Positions 1 through 5,537 of a DNA stretch of 9,036 nucleotides are shown here, piece after piece (positions within the stretch are counted from its first letter, which is position 1; every line of letters begins with the position of its first letter). Origin of the DNA: Gemmatimonadota bacterium (GTDB lineage: Bacteria; Gemmatimonadota; Gemmatimonadetes; Gemmatimonadales; GWC2-71-9); the NCBI GenBank assembly GCA_029884275.1, contig JAOUIC010000041.1:1-9036 (forward strand). The letters are read 5' to 3'. The position numbers and the translations under genes were made by a program. A model generated the notes under the pieces. That model saw only the letters and a list, made by a program, of their open reading frames with translations. It did not search any database and was not told the DNA's origin.

Positions 1-531
1 GTTGTGGGTGAGCTTCTTGGTGATCCGGTCGCCCCCCTCCTCCTCGGCGAGACGGAGCAGCAGATCGGCCAGGCGCCCGTTGACGTCGAGCAGGACCAGG
101 CTGCCGATCTTCTCGTCCGCCCGGCGCAGGCGACGGGAGAGCTCGCGCAGGAGCGCGATGGCGATTTCGGGCGAGGTCCGCAGGCGGCTCTGAAAATCCT
201 CCCGCCGCAGGACCAGCACGACGGAATCCACCATCGCGATCACGGTCGCGGAGCGAGGCTTCTCGTCGATGAGCGACATCTCGCCGAAGAAGTTGCCCTC
301 TCCCAGCACCGACAGGATGACCTCACGGCCGTCCTCACCGATCAGGACCACCTTGACCTGGCCTCTGGCCACCAGGTAGAGGGCATCGCCGGGGTCGTCC
401 TCGAAGACGATGACGCTGCCTTTGGGGAAGGAACGCTCCCGCACCAGCTCGGCGAAGGCCAGAATGTCCCCCTCCCGCATGGTGGCGAAGAGGGGGACCT
501 TTCGGAGCACATCCAGGCTGCTGATCGACAC
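1..531 (-). CDS. Crp/Fnr-family cyclic-nucleotide-binding transcriptional regulator (3' end outside window)
   Basis: A gene read leftwards with 177 codons visible and no stop before the window edge. Residues 9-15 (LRKVPLF) are the usual opening of Crp/Fnr proteins. Residues 30-110 form the cNMP-binding beta-roll, with GDALYLVARGQVKV at 48-61 and a phosphate-binding cassette at 82-97 (FGEMSLIDEKPRSATV). G83-E84 and R93-S94 are the positions that contact cyclic nucleotide in CRP, so ligand binding is plausible. Residues 120-165 fit the long dimerisation helix. The last visible residues (ITKKLTHN) are where the C-terminal winged helix-turn-helix normally begins, so the DNA-binding part is inferred. 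The start is GTG at 531-529: the frame has an upstream TGA near 594 and no other start between, and the next ATG (codon 18) would remove the conserved LRKVPLF. The ligand and target genes cannot be told from this sequence. The gene is divergent from rpmE. Confidence 0.9.
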   Translation of the reverse strand, partial: MSISSLDVLRKVPLFATMREGDILAFAELVRERSFPKGSVIVFEDDPGDALYLVARGQVKVVLIGEDGREVILSVLGEGNFFGEMSLIDEKPRSATVIAMVDSVVLVLRREDFQSRLRTSPEIAIALLRELSRRLRRADEKIGSLVLLDVNGRLADLLLRLAEEEGGDRITKKLTHN

Positions 532-565
532 AGGCCCCCCGGGGGGAATGGAAGTGTAGATGGAT

Positions 566-595
566 ACGATACTTAAGGTTGAGGGAGGCTGTCAA
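566..595 (-). promoter_or_regulatory. Sigma70-like promoter for the Crp/Fnr regulator
   Basis: Read on the minus strand, a perfect -35 hexamer TTGACA (595-590) is followed after 18 bases by TATCGT (571-566), a 4-of-6 match to the -10 consensus. Transcription would begin near 559, giving a leader of about 28 bases before the GTG at 531. That leader contains the 12-base palindrome CCCCCCGGGGGG (535-546), ending 3 bases before the start codon; its G-run is the only purine stretch that could act as a ribosome binding site. No Crp-type half-site pair (TGTGA/TCACA) was seen, so autoregulation is not supported by sequence. Confidence 0.55.
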
Positions 596-598
596 ATC

Positions 599-622
599 GG
601 GCGGGCCGGGAAGGGGCGGGGG
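599..622 (+). other. Five consecutive G-tracts, putative G-quadruplex motif
   Basis: The plus strand has five G-runs of 3, 3, 3, 4 and 5 bases separated by loops of 1, 2, 2 and 1 bases. This satisfies the standard intramolecular quadruplex pattern (four runs of at least three Gs, loops of 1-7) with one run to spare. It begins 3 bases from the -35 box of the regulator promoter and ends 25 bases before the -35 box of the rpmE promoter. A C-rich stretch at 630-645 could instead pair with part of it as an imperfect hairpin. G-runs arise by chance in high-GC DNA, so the pattern is seen but its function is inferred. Confidence 0.4.
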
Positions 623-647
623 CCAGGAGCCCGTTCCCCCTCCCCGG

Positions 648-677
648 TTGAACCTGTCGGCCCCGGGCGAGTATATT
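648..677 (+). promoter_or_regulatory. Sigma70-like promoter for rpmE and the downstream translation genes
   Basis: TTGAAC (648-653, 5 of 6 to the -35 consensus) and TATATT (672-677, 5 of 6 to the -10 consensus) are separated by 18 bases. The AT-rich TATATT stands out in strongly GC-rich surroundings. The expected transcription start is near 684, leaving a leader of about 49 bases before the rpmE GTG. Because rpmE through tmk are overlapping or nearly abutting, this promoter probably drives that whole run. Confidence 0.6.
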
Positions 678-689
678 CCCCGGCTTCGC

Positions 690-707
690 GGCCCCGAGAG
701 CGGGGCC
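690..707 (+). promoter_or_regulatory. GC hairpin in the rpmE leader
   Basis: GGCCCCG (690-696), loop AGAG (697-700) and CGGGGCC (701-707) form a perfect 7-base-pair stem made only of G-C pairs. It lies between the predicted transcription start (about 684) and the Shine-Dalgarno sequence AAGGAG (721-726). No T-run follows, so it is not a standard intrinsic terminator. It may stabilise the 5' end of the message or take part in control of rpmE translation. The structure is read from the sequence; the role is inferred. Confidence 0.45.
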
Positions 708-732
708 CGGCGGACCACCCAAGGAGACGACC

Positions 733-960
733 GTGAAGGCCAACCTCCACCCCATGTATCACAAGGTGATGGTGCAGTGCGCGTGCGGGAACCACTTCGA
801 GACGCGCTCCACCAACCCGAACCTGCACGTCGAGATCTGCTCGAAGTGCCACCCCTACTACACCGGCAAGCAGCGGCTGCTGGACACCCAGGGTCGCGTC
901 GACCGGTTCCGCAAGAAATACTCGGCCGAAAAGGGCAAGGCCGAGCCGAACCAGGCCTGA
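733..960 (+). CDS. rpmE: 50S ribosomal protein bL31, zinc-binding (C+) form
   Basis: A 75-residue protein of normal length for bL31, a late-joining large-subunit protein that helps bridge the two ribosomal subunits. It opens MKANLHPMY and carries CxC (C16, C18) and CxxC (C36, C39), the four zinc ligands of the C+ type, in the family contexts CACGNHFETRST and CSKCHPYYTGKQR. The motif GRVDRFRKKY follows at 54-63. The start is GTG at 733, set by AAGGAG at 721-726 with 6 bases between. It is the first gene of the plus-strand run, and its TGA stop is 3 bases from prfA. No Zur operator was recognised, and no C- paralogue is present in this window. Confidence 0.97.
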   Translation: MKANLHPMYHKVMVQCACGNHFETRSTNPNLHVEICSKCHPYYTGKQRLLDTQGRVDRFRKKYSAEKGKAEPNQA

Positions 961-963
961 GGC

Positions 964-2022
964 GTGGAGGCCAGACTCCGCCAGGCGCTCGCCCGGGCGG
1001 AGGAGGTCGCCGCCGCCCTGGCCGATCCACGCATCGCAAGCGATCCCACCCGGCTGAAGGCGCTCGGGCGCGAACACTACCGGCTCATGCCGGTGGTCCG
1101 CGTGGCCGAGCGCCTCTCGCGTCTCCGGGACGACCTGCGGCAGGCGCGTGAACTGCAGGACGAGGCAGACCCCGAGCTCGCCGCCATGGTCCATGCCGAC
1201 CTGGCCCGCCTTCCGGGTGAGATCGCCCTGCTGGAAGCGGAGCTGTACGAGCTCCTCCTGCCGCGGGACCCGCTGGATGACCGCGATGCCATCATCGAAA
1301 TCCGCGCCGGAACGGGTGGCGACGAGGCCGCCCTGTTCGCGGCCGATCTGTTCCGCATGTACCAGCGGTTCGTCCAGCGAAGGGGACTGACGGTCGAGAT
1401 CATCTCGCTCAGCGACGGCGCCGCGGGCGGGATCAAGGAGGCGATCTTCGCAGTGCGCGGCCCCGACGCCTTCGGCCTGCTCCGGCGGGAAGCCGGAGTG
1501 CACCGGGTTCAGCGGGTCCCCTCCACCGAGGCGCAGGGGCGGATTCACACGTCGGCGGCGACGGTGGCCGTCCTGCCCGAGGCGGAGGAGGTCGATGTCG
1601 TGATCAGTCCGAACGACCTCAAGATCGACGTCTTCCGGTCATCGGGGCCCGGCGGCCAGAGCGTGAACACGACCGACAGTGCGGTCCGGATCACCCACCT
1701 GCCCACGGGGCTGGTGGTCTCCCAGCAGGACCAGAAGTCCCAGCTCCAGAACAAGCTCAAGGCCCTCGAAGTGCTCCGGGCCCGGCTGCTCGACCGGAGG
1801 ATCGCGGAGCAGGAGGCGGCGCGTTCCCGCGACCGGCGTGCCATGGTGGGAACCGGGGATCGCTCCGCGAAGATCCGGACGTACAATTTTCCCCAGAGCC
1901 GAGTGACCGACCACCGGATCGGCCTCTCGGTGCACAACCTGCAGGACCTCCTGAACGGTGAAATCGACGAGCTGGTGAACGCCCTCCGGATGGCCAGCCG
2001 GCAGGAACAGCTTGCCCTCTGA
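964..2022 (+). CDS. prfA: Peptide chain release factor 1 (RF1)
   Basis: A 352-residue class I release factor that reads UAA and UAG in the ribosomal A site and triggers hydrolysis of peptidyl-tRNA. The helical N-terminal domain covers about 1-100. The stop-codon recognition tripeptide is PST at 186-188, the RF1-type PxT rather than the SPF of RF2, within RVPSTEAQGRIHTSAATVAV. The catalytic GGQ is at 230-232 in SSGPGGQSVNTTDSAVR. The C-terminal part ends NGEIDELVNAL, as in RF1. Length is normal. The start is GTG at 964; the only ribosome-binding-like sequence is AGG at 953-955 inside rpmE, so translation is probably coupled to rpmE, whose TGA lies two codons upstream in the same frame. Q232 is the substrate of PrmC, encoded next. 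Confidence 0.97.
   Translation: MEARLRQALARAEEVAAALADPRIASDPTRLKALGREHYRLMPVVRVAERLSRLRDDLRQARELQDEADPELAAMVHADLARLPGEIALLEAELYELLLPRDPLDDRDAIIEIRAGTGGDEAALFAADLFRMYQRFVQRRGLTVEIISLSDGAAGGIKEAIFAVRGPDAFGLLRREAGVHRVQRVPSTEAQGRIHTSAATVAVLPEAEEVDVVISPNDLKIDVFRSSGPGGQSVNTTDSAVRITHLPTGLVVSQQDQKSQLQNKLKALEVLRARLLDRRIAEQEAARSRDRRAMVGTGDRSAKIRTYNFPQSRVTDHRIGLSVHNLQDLLNGEIDELVNALRMASRQEQLAL
2003..2007 (+). promoter_or_regulatory. Ribosome binding site that fixes the prmC TTG start
   Basis: AGGAA inside the last codons of prfA, 4 bases before TTG at 2012. No other start codon in this frame gives a full-length PrmC, so this site supports TTG initiation overlapping the prfA end. Confidence 0.5.
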
Positions 2023-2869
2023 GTTCCCCGCCACCCCCAGGGAACTGCTGGCTCGTGCCACGATCCGGCTGCGCCAGGCTGGGGTGCAGGATCCGCGGCG
2101 GGAAGCGGTCAGGATTCTGGCGGACCTGAGGGGAACGTCACCCGGCGCGGTGCTGTCAGGGCAGGAACAGTCTGTTGAACCGGCCGAGGTGGTCGCCTAC
2201 GACCGGCTGATCGCGCGCCGGGCCGCCGGAGAGCCACTTGCCTATGTCACGGGCCTGGCCGGTTTCCGGCAGCTCACGCTGCATGCCGACCGGCGGGCCC
2301 TGATTCCGAGGCCGGAGACGGAAGGGCTGGTGGCCCTCCTCCTGGAGCGCTGCTCCGGTGGCGTCGTGGCGGACATCGGAACCGGGTCGGGGTGCATCGC
2401 ACTGTCGCTGGCGGAGGAGGGGCGGTTCCAGTCCGTGGTGGGAGTGGACCAGAGCGCCGGGGCGCTGGCGCTGGCGCGGGAGAATGCGGCGCTCACGGGC
2501 CTGCGCGTCGACCTGGTGCGAGGGGATCTCACATCCGCTTTCGCCGGCGAGTGCCTGGACGCGGTGATCAGCAATCCCCCCTATCTTGCGCAGGCGGAGT
2601 ACGACTCGCTCGACTCCTCAGTCAGGGACTGGGAGCCCGCCTCGGCGCTGGTGAGCGGTGACGACGGGCTGCGCGCGACCCGCCTGCTGCTGGCGGATGC
2701 GTTTCGGGCCGTCAGGGCGGGGGGATGGATCGGGCTGGAGGTGGATTCGAACCGGGCCGGCGAATCGGTCCGGCTGGCGCTCGCGTCGGGGTGGGAAGCA
2801 GCGGAAATTCTCGATGACCTTTACGGCCGCGAGCGCTACATGCTCGCGCGAAGGAGTAACGGGCTGTGA
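2012..2869 (+). CDS. prmC: Release factor glutamine N5-methyltransferase PrmC (HemK)
   Basis: A 285-residue class I SAM-dependent methyltransferase that methylates the GGQ glutamine of RF1 and RF2, raising termination efficiency. The N-terminal helical substrate-binding domain spans about 8-75. The linker motif LIPRPETE is at 97-104, SAM motif I DIGTGSG at 121-127, the acidic end of strand 2 (GVDQS) at 144-148, and the glutamine-binding NPPY signature at 188-191. It ends with a normal methyltransferase beta-hairpin region. The start is TTG at 2012, which overlaps the last 11 bases of prfA in another frame; the first residues (PATPRELLARA) align with the usual PrmC N-terminus. Placement directly after its substrate gene is the classic prfA-prmC arrangement. 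The stop overlaps the next start as GTGA. Confidence 0.95.
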   Translation: MPSEFPATPRELLARATIRLRQAGVQDPRREAVRILADLRGTSPGAVLSGQEQSVEPAEVVAYDRLIARRAAGEPLAYVTGLAGFRQLTLHADRRALIPRPETEGLVALLLERCSGGVVADIGTGSGCIALSLAEEGRFQSVVGVDQSAGALALARENAALTGLRVDLVRGDLTSAFAGECLDAVISNPPYLAQAEYDSLDSSVRDWEPASALVSGDDGLRATRLLLADAFRAVRAGGWIGLEVDSNRAGESVRLALASGWEAAEILDDLYGRERYMLARRSNGL

Positions 2870-3219
2870 TCTGGGACAAGGCGGAGGAACTTGGTCGGCT
2901 CATCGGGCAGACCCAGGAGTACAAGGCCATGCGGCGCGCCGAAGCCACGCTCCGGGAAGACCAGGATGCGCAGGCCAAGGTCGAACTCATCCAGAAGCTG
3001 GCGCGCCAGATGGACGAGTTGGTGGCCGGCGGCCAGATGCCGGACCAGGCGGCGGCCGAGGCCTACGAGCAGGCGGTGCGGGAGCTCGAGGTCAGCCCGA
3101 GCGGGCAGGCGTACGCCGTGGCGCGGGCCAACTTCGAGAAAGTCATGATCCGGGTGAACCAGATGATCGCGCAGGGCATGGAAAAGGGCGCGACGAGCAG
3201 CATCATCACCCTCGGATGA
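2866..3219 (+). CDS. YlbF/YmcA-family (Com_YlbF) small helical protein
   Basis: A 117-residue, almost entirely helical, charged protein. The opening (WDKAEELGRLIGQTQEYKAMRRA), the central heptad-like helix at 35-53 and the C-terminal segment SPSGQAYAVARANFEKVM at 77-94 match the YlbF/YmcA family. In Bacillus subtilis YlbF and YmcA join YaaT in a complex that directs RNase Y to specific mRNAs and affects competence and biofilm formation; whether that role applies here is unknown. The protein contains no cysteine, so it cannot bind the iron-sulfur cluster reported for the Bacillus complex. The start is GTG at 2866, overlapping the prmC stop by 4 bases, with a strong AAGGAG at 2851-2856 and 9 bases of spacing. 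The stop overlaps the tmk ATG by 4 bases. Confidence 0.8.
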   Translation: MIWDKAEELGRLIGQTQEYKAMRRAEATLREDQDAQAKVELIQKLARQMDELVAGGQMPDQAAAEAYEQAVRELEVSPSGQAYAVARANFEKVMIRVNQMIAQGMEKGATSSIITLG

Positions 3220-3836
3220 CCCGAGGTCTGCTGGTCGCGCTGGAAGGGCCTGAAGGAGCGGGGAAGTCGACCCTTGCCCGGGTTCTCCTGGCGCGGCTGA
3301 CCGAGCACGGCGTCCGCGCGCTCGCGGTGCGCGAGCCCGGCGGGACGGCGGCGGCGGAGGCCATCCGGCGCCTGCTGCTGGAGCCGGGAGACTCGCTCGA
3401 GCCCGCCAGCGAGCTGCTCCTCTTCCTCGCGGCGCGCGCCGACCTGGTCGCGAAGGTCATCCGGCCGGCGCTTCAGTCGGGGAGCCTCGTCCTGGCTGAT
3501 CGCTACGAGCTCTCGACCGAGGCCTATCAGTGCGGCGGGCGCGGCCTGGACCGTAACCTCTTCCTGACCGCCAATCAGGCGGCAACCGGAGGGCTGTCCC
3601 CCGATCTCACGCTGGTTCTCGACCTTCCCCCGGGTGCGGGGCTGGAGCGGGTGCGGAAGGCGGGGAAGCCGCTGGACCGGATCGAAGGGGCGGGGATGGA
3701 GTTCCACGAGAGGGTGGCCAGGGTGTTCCGCGAGGCTCGGGGTCCGGGGGTGGTCCACCTGGATGCCAGTCGCGGTTCGGAGGTGGTGGCGGCGGAAGCG
3801 TGGGAGGCGCTCCGGTCGCGGGTGATGGCCGCATAG
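3216..3836 (+). CDS. tmk: Thymidylate kinase (dTMP kinase)
   Basis: A 206-residue P-loop kinase that phosphorylates dTMP to dTDP with ATP, an essential step in dTTP supply in the cytoplasm. The Walker A motif GPEGAGKS is at 11-18, the substrate-side loop REPGGT at 39-44, the signature DRYELSTEAYQ at 95-105, and a strand PDLTLVLDL at 129-137. The lid follows with RVRKAGKPLDRIE at 145-157. The P-loop has Glu rather than Arg after the first Gly-Pro, and basic residues sit in the lid, as in the bacterial type II (E. coli-like) enzymes. The start is ATG at 3216, which overlaps the preceding stop as ATGA and gives the family N-terminus MTRGLLVALEG. No independent ribosome binding site is clear, so translational coupling is likely. 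The frame stays open far upstream, but that part is antisense-like shadow of prmC. Confidence 0.96.
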   Translation: MTRGLLVALEGPEGAGKSTLARVLLARLTEHGVRALAVREPGGTAAAEAIRRLLLEPGDSLEPASELLLFLAARADLVAKVIRPALQSGSLVLADRYELSTEAYQCGGRGLDRNLFLTANQAATGGLSPDLTLVLDLPPGAGLERVRKAGKPLDRIEGAGMEFHERVARVFREARGPGVVHLDASRGSEVVAAEAWEALRSRVMAA

Positions 3837-3905
3837 GGTTATGTTGAAGCCGTACGGCCAAGAACCGGTCTGAGGGCCGGGTGCGGCCGCGGAACTGGAG
3901 GAGCT

Positions 3906-5534
3906 ATGCGTCAACGCTGGGGACTGATCGCCGTCGTGGCGGTCATTTCGTTTTTCTCGGGAGGATGGCTGCTGCAACGGGGCGCCGCGCGGGACGGCGG
4001 AGTCTTTCAGCAGGCCCGGCTGTTCGACGATGTGCTCAGCCACATCAGCGCCTACTACGTCGACTCCATCCCCGAGGGAGAGCTCTACCACCGGGCCTCG
4101 ACCGGGCTGCTGGAACAGCTCAAGGACCCCTACTCCGGCCTGCTGGAGAACGAGGCGTACCGCGAACTGACCGAGTCCACCACTGGCAACTACGGCGGAT
4201 TGGGCATCCAGATTGATGTCCGGGACGGCTGGATCACGGTGGTGGCTCCGCTGCCCGAGACGCCCGCGGAGCGAGCCGGAATCGAAACCGGCGACCAGAT
4301 CATCGAGGTGGATGGCCGCTCGACCGAAGGCTGGAGCAGCGACCAGGCGGTGAAGGCACTCCGTGGCACACCGGGGAGCCAGGTCACGCTGCTGATCCGC
4401 CGGGCCGGTTTCCCGAAGCCGCTCGACTACTCCATCACCAGAGCCAGCATCCACGCCCGCTCGGTTCAGCCGGGCACGATCTTCCCTGGCAACGTCGGCT
4501 ATATCTCGCTCAGCCCCGTGGCGGAGAGCTCCGCCCAGGAACTGCAGCGGGAGGTCGTCGCTCTGCTCGGCCAGGGGATGAAGTCCCTGGTGCTCGACCT
4601 GCGCGGAAATCCGGGTGGACTGCTCGACCAGGGCGTCCGTGTGGCGGACCTCTTCCTCGAGCCCCGGCAGGAGATCGTAGAGACCAGGGGCCGGGCGCGC
4701 GGGTCCACCAAGACCTTCGCGGACCAGGCCAAGCAGGACTGGCCCGACCTTCCCATCGTCGTGCTGGTCAACGACGGGACGGCCAGCGCTGCCGAGATCA
4801 TCTCCGGCGCCCTTCAGGACCATGACCGGGCCGCGATCGTCGGCGTGCCGACGTTCGGCAAGGGACTGGTCCAGACCGTGTTCCCCTTTACCGACAAGAC
4901 GGCACTGAAGCTCACCACCGGGCGGTGGTACACGCCGAGCGGGCGGACCATCCAGCGGGCGGCGAGGGACGAGGAGGAGCAGATGCGTCTCGCGGCCGAG
5001 GAAGGGGAGGCGGCCGGTGACTCCGCCGCGCAGGCCGATACGGCCCAGCGTCCGATCTTCCACACCACCGGCGGCCGGACCGTCCGGGGCGGGGGTGGAA
5101 TCGTCCCCGACGTGGTCATCCGCCAAGACACCCTGACGACTCCGGAGCGGGCCTTCGCCACCGCCCTCGCGTCGAACTTCGCGACCTATCGCGATGCGCT
5201 CACCTCGACCGCCCTCGAGATCAAGAACCGGAAACAGGTCACCGTCGAAGGTTTTCAGGTCACCTCCGCTATGCGGCAGGAGGTGCTCCGGCGAATCCGG
5301 GGAAAGGGCGCGCAGGTCAGCGACGAGACATTCGAGGCGGCCCGGAGCCTGATTGACGAACAGCTCGGGTTCGAGATCGCCCGCTACGTCTTCGGCCGCC
5401 AGGCGGAGTTTCGGCGCCGCGCCGCGCAGGACCCCCAGATGCAGGCTGCTCTGGAGCTCCTGCGCCAGGCGCAGTCGCCCAAGGACCTGCTGACGCTCGC
5501 TGCGACCAGAGCCGGGGTGGCGCGGGAGAACTAG
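3906..5534 (+). CDS. S41-family carboxy-terminal processing protease (CtpA-like) with PDZ domain
   Basis: A 542-residue envelope serine protease. Residues 6-24 form an uncleaved or cleaved hydrophobic N-terminal segment that exports the protein to the periplasm. A helical region (35-90) with YYVDSIPEGEL and DPYSGLL precedes a PDZ domain at about 96-180 (GGLGIQI, APLPETPAERAGIETGDQII). The S41 core has DLRGNPGGLLDQ at 231-242, nucleophile S294 in GTASAAEI, and general base K319 with Q323 in FGKGLVQ. The 25-residue Ser-Lys spacing matches the family. Odd points are an acidic Ala/Glu/Asp-rich stretch at 354-380 in the core and an extra mainly helical tail of about 130 residues after VPDVVI. The start is ATG at 3906 behind GGAGGAG at 3897-3903. 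Substrates cannot be inferred. The 69-base gap after tmk holds no clear promoter or terminator, only a 10-base palindrome at 3849-3858. Confidence 0.93.
   Translation: MRQRWGLIAVVAVISFFSGGWLLQRGAARDGGVFQQARLFDDVLSHISAYYVDSIPEGELYHRASTGLLEQLKDPYSGLLENEAYRELTESTTGNYGGLGIQIDVRDGWITVVAPLPETPAERAGIETGDQIIEVDGRSTEGWSSDQAVKALRGTPGSQVTLLIRRAGFPKPLDYSITRASIHARSVQPGTIFPGNVGYISLSPVAESSAQELQREVVALLGQGMKSLVLDLRGNPGGLLDQGVRVADLFLEPRQEIVETRGRARGSTKTFADQAKQDWPDLPIVVLVNDGTASAAEIISGALQDHDRAAIVGVPTFGKGLVQTVFPFTDKTALKLTTGRWYTPSGRTIQRAARDEEEQMRLAAEEGEAAGDSAAQADTAQRPIFHTTGGRTVRGGGGIVPDVVIRQDTLTTPERAFATALASNFATYRDALTSTALEIKNRKQVTVEGFQVTSAMRQEVLRRIRGKGAQVSDETFEAARSLIDEQLGFEIARYVFGRQAEFRRRAAQDPQMQAALELLRQAQSPKDLLTLAATRAGVAREN
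5524..5528 (+). promoter_or_regulatory. Candidate ribosome binding site for the TauE/SafE permease
   Basis: GGGAG in the last codons of the protease gene, 9 bases before an ATC at 5538. Its spacing suits initiation there better than at CTG 5571 or GTG 5628. It is listed because the permease start is disputed. Confidence 0.3.
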
Positions 5535-5537
5535 CAG

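Noticed and set aside
4..576. 190-codon open frame on the plus strand
   Set aside because: It lies opposite the Crp/Fnr regulator, whose domain motifs are clear; the plus-strand translation shows no recognisable fold.
532..732. Crp-type operator in the divergent region
   Set aside because: No TGTGA-N6-TCACA-like pair could be found on either strand.
592..1548. 318-codon open frame on the minus strand
   Set aside because: Antisense to rpmE and prfA and lacking domain-like sequence; treated as a composition shadow.
2658..3215. Upstream extension of the tmk frame by 186 codons
   Set aside because: The extension is Arg/Gly-rich shadow of prmC and ylbF; kinase homology starts at ATG 3216.
3837..3905. 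Terminator or promoter between tmk and the protease
   Set aside because: There is a 10-base palindrome (3849-3858) and TTGAAG at 3844, but no T-run and no acceptable -10 box at the right distance.
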